64,000 bases of DNA from Rariglobus sp041662485 (GTDB lineage: Bacteria > Verrucomicrobiota > Verrucomicrobiia > Opitutales > Opitutaceae). Each line of letters opens with the position of its first letter. Position 1 is the stretch's first letter. Where the stretch lies: contig JBAZSJ010000011.1 in assembly GCA_041662485.1 (NCBI GenBank), positions 1 through 64,000 on the forward strand, read 5' to 3'. Of the stretch, positions 8,831-17,790 are shown in pieces. The position numbers were made by a program, and so were the translations under genes. The notes beneath the pieces were generated by a model that had not been told where the DNA came from, searched no databases, and saw only the letters and a list, made by a program, of their open reading frames with translations.

Positions 8831-9418
8831 ATGAAATACCGCCATCTCCTGATTTCACTTCTCCTTGCCGTCGCGGCCGCCCACTCGCGAGCCGACATCA
8901 TTGCGACCTTTGATAAAACCATCCGGATGATCGTCGTGGCCGCCGAGAAAACCGGGGCATCCTATTCGTTGGCCCCTGCGTCCACGGGCAATCCCCATCC
9001 GTCCGGACGCTTCAGTTGGATCGCCAAGGAGCGCAATTTTCTCGAGTATTACTACGGGATCGATGTGCCCGCCTGCCCTCAGATTGATCCCAAGGGGAAA
9101 ATCGTGCTCCGCGTCCGGACCGATACCCCCGAGGCGATCTGGGCGCTCGGCGTGCGACTGAAGACGCCGCAGGGAGAGATTTTCCATTTCGATATCTCGC
9201 CGGCCTTGGTCGGAGGACAGTGGGAAGAGGTGGTCATCGACGTCGCCCAAGGGAAATCGAAGGCCAATTGGGGCGGCCCCAAGGGCGGTCAATTGGAAGG
9301 TCCGCTCCTCCTGACGGGTCTCTCGATTCTGGCGAATCCGAGTTCCTCCTCCGGAGAGATCCGGATCGAGCACGTTGCCTGGGAAGACGCCGCCCAGGCC
9401 CCCGCCAAGACGAAATAA
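8831..9418 (+). CDS. Secreted carbohydrate-binding-like protein
   Basis: Exported protein of 195 aa with a clear signal peptide (hydrophobic to about residue 22). The rest resembles a galactose-binding jelly-roll module. It is a paralogue of the first 190 residues of the next gene product: both share FLEYYY, WALGVR.KTP.G.IFHFD, VGG.WE and SK.NWGG. It therefore looks like a stand-alone copy of the binding module attached to the SGNH hydrolase. It sits in the operon that starts at 5618. The ligand is unknown. Confidence 0.7.
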   Translation: MKYRHLLISLLLAVAAAHSRADIIATFDKTIRMIVVAAEKTGASYSLAPASTGNPHPSGRFSWIAKERNFLEYYYGIDVPACPQIDPKGKIVLRVRTDTPEAIWALGVRLKTPQGEIFHFDISPALVGGQWEEVVIDVAQGKSKANWGGPKGGQLEGPLLLTGLSILANPSSSSGEIRIEHVAWEDAAQAPAKTK

Positions 9419-9436
9419 TCTCTCCGCCTCATTCCC

Positions 9437-11161
9437 ATGCCTAAACTTCCCGTCTGTTTCCTCGCGCTCGCAGCGTCCTGCCTGCTTCCGTGCGCCCGGG
9501 CCGAGATCGCCTTCGTGGCCAATGCGGCCCAGCCCATGAGCGCGCACGCACCGCAAAAAACCGGCGCGGCCTTCGCCATCGTCGAAGCGCCCGCCGGCGC
9601 CTTCGCGACCAAGGCAGGCCGGGCTGGTTGGACCGACGCGCACACGGGCTTCCTCGAATACTACTACGCTGCGGATATCGCGCTGCCCGCCGGCGAGACA
9701 CCGCAAGGGCGGCTCGTGCTGCGCGTGTGGGCGGACCAGCCCGCGTCGTTTTGGGCGCTTGGCGTGCGTGTGAAAACCCCCGACGGGCAGATCTTCCACT
9801 TCGATGCCAAGACCGGCCTGGTGGGCGGGCGGTGGGAGGATGTCGCCATCGAGATCAAGCAAGGCGCGTCCAAGAGCAATTGGGGCGGGTCCCAGAGCGG
9901 CCGGCTTGCCGGCCCGTTGCTCCTCACCGGCGTTTCGCTGCTGGTCAACCCTGAGGCGGCGGCGGGCGGCCTGCTCATCGACCGCATCTCCTGGGAGGGC
10001 GTCGCGGGCCCGGCGCAGGACGCGGCCAAACCCGGCGCTCCCCGGTTGAGCGCGACCGACGTGGCGCCGAACGATCTCGTTTATCCGCTCGCCGAGGCCC
10101 ATCTTTTTGCACCGCACTGGAGGAGTTCCGTGATTCACGGAGAATCCGTCCTGCTGCTCAAGGAGTCCGGCCAGGACGCGGCGACCGGAACCCTGCTGGC
10201 CTCGCCCGCCAAGGTTCTTCGCGTGCGAAGCTCCGACGGGAAAACCGAATACGCGCCCGGAACGGACTACATGATCGATGCCGGACGCCGACGCATCGTG
10301 CTCACGCCCGGTTCGCGCATCCCGTTTTTTGAGGAGGCGGATCTTTATAAGAAAAAGGGCGAACCCCGGGCCATCCCAGCGAAACTGGGCAACCCGGAGA
10401 CGTATCTGCTCTATGTCGAGCGCGGGTTTCCCGCCAAACAGGTCGAGATTGATTATGAACCGTCGGGAGGGTGGACCGGTCGCACGCCGGCCTTCGCCGC
10501 AACCTCTCTAAACTCTACCGTCGCGAAACTCCGCAAGTGCGAGCGGGTGGTGATCGCGGTGACCGGCGACAGCATCACCGCCGGAGCCAACGCCTCGAAG
10601 AACGTCCCGCCCTTTCAGCCCGCCTTTCCGGCCCTGCTGCAACGCGGACTGAAGCAGGCCTATGGCGGCCCGGTCCTGCTCGCCAACCTTGGCAAGGCCG
10701 GCGCCACCGCCGAGGACGGCGTCGCCAATATCGACGCGCTCTCCGGGCTTCGCCCCGATCTCGTCATCGTTGCGTATGGCATGAACGACACAGCGGGCAA
10801 GGATCCGCTCGCGTATCAATCTCGCATCAGGCGCATCGTCGAAGGCGTGCGCGCCGCCTCGCCGGCGACGGAGTTCATCCTGGTTTCCTCCAGTCTGGCC
10901 AACCCGGAGTGGAACTGGTCGCAGGCTTCCCAGTTTGCGCCTTACCGGGACGCCTTGCAGGCGCTGACCGGGCCGGGAGTGGTGCTGGCGGACGCCACCG
11001 CGTTGTGGGGCGATCTTCTGAAAAACAAACGCTATCTGGATCTCACCGGCAACGGAGTGAATCATCCGAACGACTTCGGTCACCGGCTCTACGCCCAGAT
11101 GTTGCTCTCGCTGCTGGTGGACCCCGCATTGCCGCCGGAGCAAGATCAGGGAGGACGCTGA
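9437..11161 (+). CDS. Secreted CBM-like module fused to an SGNH/GDSL hydrolase
   Basis: Secreted esterase-type protein of 574 aa. Signal peptide to about residue 22; module similar to the preceding protein (25-195); linker domain (200-340); SGNH hydrolase (about 355-565). SGNH blocks: block I VVIAVTGDSITAG (catalytic Ser), block II Gly in NLGKAGAT, block III YGMND (oxyanion Asn), block V NHPNDFGH with the His. The usual Asp three residues before that His is absent, as in several acetyl-xylan or rhamnogalacturonan esterase-like groups. It probably removes acyl groups from a plant or algal glycan attacked by the neighbouring glycosidases. Last gene of the operon begun at 5618. Confidence 0.8.
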   Translation: MPKLPVCFLALAASCLLPCARAEIAFVANAAQPMSAHAPQKTGAAFAIVEAPAGAFATKAGRAGWTDAHTGFLEYYYAADIALPAGETPQGRLVLRVWADQPASFWALGVRVKTPDGQIFHFDAKTGLVGGRWEDVAIEIKQGASKSNWGGSQSGRLAGPLLLTGVSLLVNPEAAAGGLLIDRISWEGVAGPAQDAAKPGAPRLSATDVAPNDLVYPLAEAHLFAPHWRSSVIHGESVLLLKESGQDAATGTLLASPAKVLRVRSSDGKTEYAPGTDYMIDAGRRRIVLTPGSRIPFFEEADLYKKKGEPRAIPAKLGNPETYLLYVERGFPAKQVEIDYEPSGGWTGRTPAFAATSLNSTVAKLRKCERVVIAVTGDSITAGANASKNVPPFQPAFPALLQRGLKQAYGGPVLLANLGKAGATAEDGVANIDALSGLRPDLVIVAYGMNDTAGKDPLAYQSRIRRIVEGVRAASPATEFILVSSSLANPEWNWSQASQFAPYRDALQALTGPGVVLADATALWGDLLKNKRYLDLTGNGVNHPNDFGHRLYAQMLLSLLVDPALPPEQDQGGR

Positions 11162-11254
11162 GCCGGTCGGTCGGCTCCCACGTCGCCGACGCAAGCGGAA
11201 CCCTCGACGCCACCGGCATGCGAAGCTTCTCGGTGATCCCACGAGAGCCGTTCG

Positions 11255-13237
11255 TCATTTTTCCCGGTCCAATGCAAACACGGCGGCGTCCTGCGCCGGG
11301 ATGGCCAGCGCGAGGCCGTTCGCCGACGCGGCGCGCACGTCCCCGCGCCAGACTTGGCCGAGGGCGTGGCCGGCGGAGAGACGACCGGTGGCGTTGCAGG
11401 CCGTGTCGGTATGGTTGATCGCGACCACTGCCGTGCGTCCGTCGGCGAGCGTGTGCTCGGTCACGGCAAGCTCCGGGGACTCGATGTCTAGCGCCCGGGG
11501 GATGCGGCGGGCGCGGGCGACTTCCGCGTAAACCCGCCAGCAGGGCGGCGCGTCTTTCTCGAAAGCGCGGGGCGTGAGCGTGAGAGCGGACTCCAGGGGC
11601 GCGGCATAGACGAACACCTGCCCGGCGCCGTGGCGGTGGCGCCAGAATGCGGGCGAGCCGTTGTCGGTCCGGCTGGCGAGCACCTCCGCCCCGGCGGTCG
11701 AGAAGAGCAGGTCGTCGCCACCCGCAAGCGGCAGGATCGGCCCCGACGCGAGGCGTGCCTCCAGCGGGTGCGCGGCCGTGGCGCGGGAGACCAGGGTGAC
11801 GCCGGCGATTTCATTGAAATGCGGGACGATCCCGTCACCAAGAGACAGATACAAAGTGGCGCCGGCCTTCACCCGCTCGATGAGCGCGAGCCATTGGTGG
11901 CGCGGGACGCAGTTGGGCCCCATCAGGCTCGGCAACAGGTAGACGGTAGCGTCGGGGATTTTTTGCCGGATGTGGCGGAACTCGATCTCGACACCGGCCT
12001 GTTTCGCGAGCACCTGCGCGCCGAAGGCCACGGCCCAGTCGTCCTGGTTGAGCGTGAGCAGGCAGACCGCGTCGCGGCGACTGCGGGGCAGGCGGTCGAA
12101 GGGGAGCGCGTCGAGGAAACGGCGGAACGCGGCCATCTCATCAAGGACGGGCTTGGCGGTGCCGTCGTTGCGAAGCAGGCCGAGTTCGACCTCGACGCCG
12201 TTCCAGTCGTAGGGCGCGCGGGCGAGTTCGGTCTGGTCGTGGGCGCACCACCAGAAAAAGCCGCGGCAATCGTTGGCCCAGAGCGAAAACAGGTTTACGC
12301 GGGCGAACCCGGCGGCGACGTCGTCGCCCGCCACCATCGGCCCCATCGTGCCGATCTCCTCGGCGAAGCAGGGCTTGCCGCCGATGTCGGCGTAGAGGCG
12401 CGTCTCGGCGGTGGCGTGCAGGGAGGTGCGCAGCGTGGCGACGGAATCGGCGCGGGTGTGGCGGCACCAGTAGGGATAGGGGTGGGTGGTGAGGATATCC
12501 GTCAATTCCGCCTGGTCGTCGATCAGCCAGGGGTTGCCTGTTCCGCCCGCCGCCGTCGCGAGCGAATGCATGCCGGACACGACGGGGCGCGAGGGATCGG
12601 CCGCGCGCACGGCATGGGCGATGCTCGCCGTCCAGAGATAGGCCGCTTCCCGCGAAGGGGCGCGCCCCATGCAGTTGCATTCGTTCCCGAGGTCCCACGC
12701 GAGGATCGCGGGTTGATTGCGCAGCCGCCCGACGAAGGTGCGGACAAACTTGATCTGCCAGGAGAGGCTGACGGGATCGGTGATCGGATCGCGTCCTTCG
12801 AGCGCCGGGGGCACGAACAAGCGACCGCTCATCCAGCCGGTGACGAGCCCGACGACGAGTCCGAGTCCCGCTTCCTCGGCGAGCGCGCAGAACTCTGCGA
12901 AGCGATCGAGCATGATCGCGGAAACGCCGGCCTGGCCGACCGGATCGGGCGGAAGCGGCTCCTCGCCGAGGCGTATCTCGACCGGGATGCCGGCTTGGCC
13001 GCGCAACTGGACGATGGGCTGGAAATCTGGCCAGAGCGGGAAGACCCGCAGTGTTTGCAGGCCGTGCGCGGCGAGTTTACCCAGATCGGCGCGCACCACC
13101 TCGGGGCGCCAATCGCTCCACATCGAGGTTCCCGCGTGCGAAGCCCAATAGTTGCAGCCGAGGGTGAAGGAACCTTCGTTGCAAAGGCCAAGGGAGGAAG
13201 GGGGGAGACCCGCTTGGGGCGGGCGGGATGGAAGCAT
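11255..13237 (-). CDS. GH5-like glycoside hydrolase (cellulase/mannanase superfamily)
   Basis: Enzyme of 660 aa. The barrel begins with FTLGCNYWASHAGTSMW. Candidate catalytic acids are Glu186 in WDLGNECN and Glu293 or Glu294 in CFAEEIGTM. The C-terminal half resembles the beta-galactosidase trimerisation and small beta domains (LLPSLMG, GATLYLSLGDG, VVAINHT). The start at 13237 is preferred because upstream codons are low-complexity Pro/Arg/Ser and would overlap the PEP-CTERM gene, which stops 29 bp upstream. No signal peptide is evident, so the enzyme may act in the cytoplasm or periplasm on imported oligosaccharides. Confidence 0.8.
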   Translation of the reverse strand: MLPSRPPQAGLPPSSLGLCNEGSFTLGCNYWASHAGTSMWSDWRPEVVRADLGKLAAHGLQTLRVFPLWPDFQPIVQLRGQAGIPVEIRLGEEPLPPDPVGQAGVSAIMLDRFAEFCALAEEAGLGLVVGLVTGWMSGRLFVPPALEGRDPITDPVSLSWQIKFVRTFVGRLRNQPAILAWDLGNECNCMGRAPSREAAYLWTASIAHAVRAADPSRPVVSGMHSLATAAGGTGNPWLIDDQAELTDILTTHPYPYWCRHTRADSVATLRTSLHATAETRLYADIGGKPCFAEEIGTMGPMVAGDDVAAGFARVNLFSLWANDCRGFFWWCAHDQTELARAPYDWNGVEVELGLLRNDGTAKPVLDEMAAFRRFLDALPFDRLPRSRRDAVCLLTLNQDDWAVAFGAQVLAKQAGVEIEFRHIRQKIPDATVYLLPSLMGPNCVPRHQWLALIERVKAGATLYLSLGDGIVPHFNEIAGVTLVSRATAAHPLEARLASGPILPLAGGDDLLFSTAGAEVLASRTDNGSPAFWRHRHGAGQVFVYAAPLESALTLTPRAFEKDAPPCWRVYAEVARARRIPRALDIESPELAVTEHTLADGRTAVVAINHTDTACNATGRLSAGHALGQVWRGDVRAASANGLALAIPAQDAAVFALDREK

Positions 13238-13265
13238 GACGGCGGGCGAGCGCGCGGGCAGCTGG

Positions 13266-14018
13266 TCAGGCGGTCCCGCGTCGGCGGCGCGAGAAGGCGA
13301 CGGCACCGCAGAGCGCGATGACGCCCATCCCGGCGGCATAAGCGGAGGGCTCGGGAATCGCGGAAACGGTGCCGGTCAGGCTGACGTTATCAAGTCGCGA
13401 GGAATCCGAGTAGCCAGGCGTGCCGGACGAGAAATAGGCGTAAATTCGAAAGGTCGTGGCCGTGGTGAGCAGACTGTAGCCGCTGATCGAAGTCAGGTTG
13501 ATCGTGTATAGTCCGGTAACGTTGTTTTCGCTCTGGTTGAAGGAGGCGGAAACACTGCCGATGCTGGTGGTGAAGTTGTCCACGCTGGAGCGGACTTCGA
13601 ATGCCACGGTGATCGGTGCGCCGGCTTGGGGAAACGAGCCGGATGCGGTGATGGCACCATAGTTGAAGGACAGGGCGGACAAAGCCACTTGGTTGCCCGA
13701 ATCGGGCGTGATAGTGAATTGAAAGTATCGGTTGTTGGCTATGGCGTCGGCCACGGTCGTGCTATAGGCGGAGGTGCCGCCGGATCCGTTCACCACCGTG
13801 GTGGGGAAGACATAGGCGGTGCCGTTGCTACTGCTGAAATTGAAGTAGGACTTCGGACTCGTGAACGTGCTGGCAGCCACGCCGCCAACACTGACGGTCG
13901 AGGCGACCGATGCGCTGGTGAAGTTGTAGTTGGCAAGGGTAGTCTGCGAGCGGGCGATCATCGGGCAGAGGCCGATGATCAGGCCGGCGAAAACGTATTT
14001 AATGGCGATGTTTTTCAT
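13266..14018 (-). CDS. PEP-CTERM anchored secreted protein
   Basis: Exported protein of 250 aa. Signal peptide at 1-24; a Ser/Thr/Asn-rich beta-sandwich body; a C-terminal sorting tag IPEPSAYAAGMGVIALCG followed by SRRRRG. This is the PEP-CTERM arrangement (PEP motif, hydrophobic helix, Arg-rich tail) processed by exosortase in exopolysaccharide-producing Gram-negatives. No exosortase is in the window. The GH5-like gene follows at a 28-bp gap on the same strand, so the two may be co-transcribed. Confidence 0.85.
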   Translation of the reverse strand: MKNIAIKYVFAGLIIGLCPMIARSQTTLANYNFTSASVASTVSVGGVAASTFTSPKSYFNFSSSNGTAYVFPTTVVNGSGGTSAYSTTVADAIANNRYFQFTITPDSGNQVALSALSFNYGAITASGSFPQAGAPITVAFEVRSSVDNFTTSIGSVSASFNQSENNVTGLYTINLTSISGYSLLTTATTFRIYAYFSSGTPGYSDSSRLDNVSLTGTVSAIPEPSAYAAGMGVIALCGAVAFSRRRRGTA

Positions 14019-14108
14019 GGGAACGATATGGATGGAGGGGCTTGGATGGGTTGAAGCATTCTACGGGGGGCGAGAAATGGGGATGAATCGACCGGGTTTG
14101 CCGTTGTT

Positions 14109-15098
14109 TCAGGTCAGGGCTGGAATTCGGCGGCCGCCCGGATTGGGTTTTTTGCGACGCGAGGAATCGTGGGCATGCAGTCGAAGAAAGAAGTCGCGGA
14201 AGATGAGGTCGCGGTTGATCTCGGTGACTACGGTGAGGGGTGGTGCGCCGGGTTCGGGCAGCCAGCGCATGTCGTCGGTGAGCCTTGGACGCGGGTGGAT
14301 CTGGAACGTGAAGGCCGCCGGGGAGACGAGGGCGGCGATGGCGGAAATGTCCCAGATGGGTTTGGACCAGGCGAGTTCGTCGGCATGATCGTAGTCCGTG
14401 AAAATTTTATGCAGGTAATCGCCGATCAGGCCGCGCCCCTTGACGTGCGCGGTCATCTCCGGGACGGTGGTGCGCAGGTGTTCGGCGACGTTCTTGCAGG
14501 GCACGTGGATGATCTGCGCGCCCGACCCGAAGACGATCTGCGCGGCGATCACGTCTTCACGGAGGTTGAACTCGGCGCCGTCCGGCCAGCCGTAGGGATT
14601 GCCGCCGAGCCAGACGACGACGATCTTTTCTGCAATGGAGGGGTCCATGAGCAAGGCCGAGGCGACATTGGTGATGGCGGCGATGGCGAAGATGAAGAGC
14701 CGTCCCTTGGTGACGGTGTGGGCGCGCCGCACGAGATCGCGCGCGGCGTCGCTGGGCACGGGATTCTGACGGTCGCTGAGGTAGCGTGCCGAGCCGTGCA
14801 ACACATAGCCCGGGGGATGAGGGAAGCCGAGGTGGCCGAGGACGCGCAGGATCTCCTCGTAGCTTCGCTCCATGCCGTCGGCGGGCGAGGTGGAGCGGTT
14901 GTTGAGCTCAGGGCAAAAGAAGGGGGCGGCGTAGACGGCCTCCAGCTGGATGTGCTTGGGCGAGAGGAGGGCGTAAACCAGCGCGAACTGGTCGTCGATC
15001 TCGTTGTAGGTGTCGGTGTCGAGAACGGCTCGTACGGGCAGGGAGGCGTTGGCTAGCGGGTTGCCGGTTTGGTAAAGGGGGGCTGGCATGAAGGGCAT
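14109..15098 (-). CDS. Nucleoside hydrolase-like protein (IunH family)
   Basis: Probable N-ribohydrolase of 329 aa, splitting a nucleoside or related N-riboside into base and ribose. The family's Ca-binding Asp cluster appears near the N-terminus as DTDTYNEIDDQFAL. A second family block reads VWLGGNPYGWP. The start at 15098 (MPFMPAPLY) is the first plausible ATG below the operator; an alternative is 15089. The TTGACGCGTCAA operator lies 96 bp upstream inside a 40-bp palindrome. Membership of the same regulon as a PfkB sugar kinase suggests ribose salvage, though the substrate could be another riboside. Confidence 0.85.
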   Translation of the reverse strand: MPFMPAPLYQTGNPLANASLPVRAVLDTDTYNEIDDQFALVYALLSPKHIQLEAVYAAPFFCPELNNRSTSPADGMERSYEEILRVLGHLGFPHPPGYVLHGSARYLSDRQNPVPSDAARDLVRRAHTVTKGRLFIFAIAAITNVASALLMDPSIAEKIVVVWLGGNPYGWPDGAEFNLREDVIAAQIVFGSGAQIIHVPCKNVAEHLRTTVPEMTAHVKGRGLIGDYLHKIFTDYDHADELAWSKPIWDISAIAALVSPAAFTFQIHPRPRLTDDMRWLPEPGAPPLTVVTEINRDLIFRDFFLRLHAHDSSRRKKPNPGGRRIPALT

Positions 15099-15180
15099 GG
15101 GATATGCGTGGGTGGATGCAGTGGCTGGTCGCCCCGATCCCGCATCCATACGCAGCGTGTTTCCGCGCGGGTCGGTGCTC

Positions 15181-15220
15181 AACGGTCCCGTTGTTTGACG
15201 CGTCAAGCAACGGGACCGTT
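15181..15220. promoter_or_regulatory. 40-bp near-perfect palindrome enclosing a TTGACGCGTCAA operator
   Basis: The operator core TTGACGCGTCAA (15195-15206) is flanked by AACGGTCCCGTTG (15181-15193) and its reverse complement CAACGGGACCGTT (15208-15220). The whole 40 bp is palindromic with one mismatched pair. It lies 7 bp after the stop of the two-CBM glycosidase (minus strand) and upstream of the nucleoside hydrolase. As RNA it would form a strong hairpin, but no U-run follows, so an operator with extended arms is more likely than a simple terminator. Confidence 0.75.
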
Positions 15221-15227
15221 GGGGCGT

Positions 15228-17456
15228 TCAGTAGGTGATGCGCAGGAGCCGCATAGAGGTGTCGAGGGCGACGGTGACGGTGTTGGTATTGGTGAGGGTT
15301 TGCATGGCGGCCTGACTGCCGGAGGTGATGTTGAATTCCTCGACCTTGGCCATGGTGTGGGCGTTGAACGTGACGGTGACGGGAACGGTGGCGGCGCTGA
15401 TGTCGTTTTGCTCGTTCCAGAGGAGGAGGAAGTAGGTGTGGGCGGAGCTTTCGAACAGGGCCCAGCGGCCGCCCGCGCGGGGGGAGTTGGCGGGGGCGGT
15501 GGGGAGGCCGGAGACGGTGACGTCGAGCCTGCCGGCGGGGAAGGTGAGCTTGTCGGCCCCGTGGTCACCGGTGAGCGAATACAGCGCCCGGAAGGCGTTG
15601 GCCACCGGGTAGGGGGTGGTGTCGCTGGTGGCGAAGAGGCCGCATTTCATGGAGACGCTGTTGTAATCGAACAGGGCGAACCAGAAGTTGGCCTCCCAGT
15701 TGAAGTCGATGAAGGAGGAGACCATGTAGATGGGGCCCCAGTAAGCATCATAGGCGGGGTCGGTCTTGTGGATATTGGAGTAGAGGGTGGGGTGCCATTC
15801 GGTGTTGAGGACGGGGCCGGGGAGCACGTTGTTGAAGCCGGTGTTGATGTTGGCAAGGGTGCCACCGCGATTACTGGCGTCGTCGGCGTTAGGGGACTTG
15901 GGAGGATATACATGGACGTTGGCGGCGTCCGAAGCGGTCTGGATGGCCGCTTGGCTGGCGCCGAGGTAGCTGGTGAGCGATCCGTCCGGATAGGGAAGAG
16001 AGAAAACGATCGACGGGCCGGCGATGACGATATCCGGGCTGACGGCGGCGACTTGCTGGAAGAGCGCGGTCTGCACCGTTGCGGTCGTCGCGACGGGGAC
16101 CGTGCCCCAGCCGAAGTCCATGTTGGGCTCGTTGAGGCCCTCGACCCATTTGACGTAGTTGAGTCCGCTGCTTACCGAGTCCTGCACGATGTCTGCGATT
16201 CCGGGGATGTCAGCAGTGCCGCCTCCGGCGGCGATTGCGATCGTGAACGGTGAGTTGGTGGCCTGATAAACGTCACGTATCCAAGTTTTTTGCAGGGGAG
16301 TAATGGCGATCGCCGGCGTGCCGACGGAGTCGCGATGATACTCGCGGATGTTCATTGTGAGGCCGGAGCCGGCGGTGATGTAGTTGATGGCGCGCGCGGT
16401 CGTGGCGGAGTCATAGTTGCCTTGGCTGCCGCCCCATGACCATGGGTAGCCGTTTACGTAGAGCTTGGAAAACGTGTTGGTGCCGAATCGCTGGAGGCAG
16501 TCTGCGATGCGGGATGCCTGCGTGCCGGTCGGGTCGCTGGTGCCGTCCGAAAGAACCAGATCGTCGCAATAGGCGGAGCCGGAGCCGCTCTGATAAACGA
16601 AGATATTGGCGGAAGTATTGGCAGCCCCGGTCGTGAAGGTCAGGGTCTTCTGGGCATAGGTCGTGGAGTTGTTATAATTGGACGCGCTGGAGCCGCCATG
16701 GTTGTTGACCCCCATGTAAACGACCTGTCCGGCGGTATCGACCTTGAGCCAGCTGGTGAAGGTGTAGGTGGTGTTTGGAGACAGTCCGGTCACGGTCTGG
16801 GCAATGGAGCTGCCGTAGCCGACCTTGCCCGAATACGAACCCGAATGGGTCGTTGCGACGGCCACGGAGCGGGTGCCGTAGCTGGTGGTCCAGCCCGAGA
16901 GGTCGCCGGTCTCGAACCCGGGGTTTGCGAGAAGGTTGACACCTCCCCCATCCGAAAGAACCAGGTCGTCGCAATAGGCGAAGCCGGAGCCGCTCTGATA
17001 AACGAAGATATTGGCGGAAGTATTAGTAGCCCCGGTCGTGAAGGTCAGGGTCTTCTGGGCGTAGGTCGTGGAGTTGTTGTAATTGGACGTGCTGGAGCCG
17101 CCATGGTTGTTGACCCCCATGTAAACGACCTGCCCGGCGGTATCGACCTTGAACCAGCTGGTGAAGGTGTAAGTGGTGTTTGGGGACAGTCCGGTCACGG
17201 TCTGGGCAATGGAGCTGCCGTAGCCGACCTTGCCCGAATACGAACCCGAATGGGTCGTTGCGGCGACCACGGAGCGGGTGCCGTAGCTGGTGGTCCAGCC
17301 CGAGAGGTCGCCGGTCTCGAACCCGGGGCTTATCAGCGGGTTTGTTTGTGCGGAGAGAGACGGAGAAAGCCCCGGCATGATTGCCAGAAACGAGAGAAAC
17401 AAGAACACTCGGTTGAGCGGAGAGGGGCGGGCGGGATGAGCAGGGGTTGTGACCAT
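15228..17456 (-). CDS. Secreted glycoside hydrolase with two tandem CBM4/9-like modules
   Basis: Secreted enzyme of 742 aa. Signal peptide to about residue 36 (LSLSAQT). Two nearly identical binding modules follow, each beginning PGFETGDLSGWTTSYGTRS and ending YCDDLVLSDG; the DNA copies are 405 bp apart. The catalytic region (320-740) shows Glu443 in EGLNEPN and Glu553 in LNTEWHP, a retaining clan GH-A-like pair. The family is not identified; xylanase- or GH39/GH44-like folds are possible. The upstream spacer carries operator variants at 17639 and 17680, placing it in the LacI-type regulon. Confidence 0.78.
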   Translation of the reverse strand: MVTTPAHPARPSPLNRVFLFLSFLAIMPGLSPSLSAQTNPLISPGFETGDLSGWTTSYGTRSVVAATTHSGSYSGKVGYGSSIAQTVTGLSPNTTYTFTSWFKVDTAGQVVYMGVNNHGGSSTSNYNNSTTYAQKTLTFTTGATNTSANIFVYQSGSGFAYCDDLVLSDGGGVNLLANPGFETGDLSGWTTSYGTRSVAVATTHSGSYSGKVGYGSSIAQTVTGLSPNTTYTFTSWLKVDTAGQVVYMGVNNHGGSSASNYNNSTTYAQKTLTFTTGAANTSANIFVYQSGSGSAYCDDLVLSDGTSDPTGTQASRIADCLQRFGTNTFSKLYVNGYPWSWGGSQGNYDSATTARAINYITAGSGLTMNIREYHRDSVGTPAIAITPLQKTWIRDVYQATNSPFTIAIAAGGGTADIPGIADIVQDSVSSGLNYVKWVEGLNEPNMDFGWGTVPVATTATVQTALFQQVAAVSPDIVIAGPSIVFSLPYPDGSLTSYLGASQAAIQTASDAANVHVYPPKSPNADDASNRGGTLANINTGFNNVLPGPVLNTEWHPTLYSNIHKTDPAYDAYWGPIYMVSSFIDFNWEANFWFALFDYNSVSMKCGLFATSDTTPYPVANAFRALYSLTGDHGADKLTFPAGRLDVTVSGLPTAPANSPRAGGRWALFESSAHTYFLLLWNEQNDISAATVPVTVTFNAHTMAKVEEFNITSGSQAAMQTLTNTNTVTVALDTSMRLLRITY
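16547..17328 (-). repeat. 377-bp direct duplication encoding the two CBM modules
   Basis: The blocks 16547-16923 and 16952-17328 align at a constant offset of 405 bp (135 codons) with only scattered base differences. The near identity at DNA level means a recent duplication or ongoing gene conversion within the gene at 15228-17456. Confidence 0.85.
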
Positions 17457-17790
17457 GGGATGGGGGGAGGGGTGACGTTTAACCGAGCGTGGGCGGTTAA
17501 TAAATTTGGCATTCCTCGTGTGATTGGGCGGAGCGAGGAAGTTCCGGGTTTTTGCCCAAGGGTTCGCGGGAGGCGTTTGCGGCGGGGCAAGGAGGGGGCG
17601 GTCGGCGGGGACGGGGTCATGGGGGACGTGCCGGAGGGATTACGCGTCAAGCTGCGGATTTCCTCAACGGAGCCGTCGGTTGACAGGTCAACCCTGACGG
17701 CGCGCGTCAAGGGGGCGCGGAGGCGGTCGCAAAAAAGCGTCCATGCGGCGGGCGCAGGGACGCTTGGAGAGGGAGACGATTTGTATCGGC
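17457..17790. promoter_or_regulatory. Promoter region with operator-like TTGAC-AG-GTCAA sites
   Basis: This 334-bp gap holds no gene. It contains GGTTGACAGGTCAACC (17678-17693), whose core TTGACAGGTCAA matches the LacI-type operator arms with a different central pair. ATTACGCGTCAA (17639-17650) matches 10 of 12 operator positions. CTGACG and CGTCAA half-sites lie at 17694-17711. All are upstream of the two-CBM glycosidase gene that starts at 17456 on the minus strand. Confidence 0.6.

Noticed and set aside
11630..13321. 563-codon open frame antisense to the GH5-like gene
   Set aside because: Composition is a mirror of the real gene and it crosses a gene boundary; no recognisable protein.
14169..16253. 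Long plus-strand open frames across the nucleoside hydrolase and glycosidase
   Set aside because: Mirror images of two recognised minus-strand genes.
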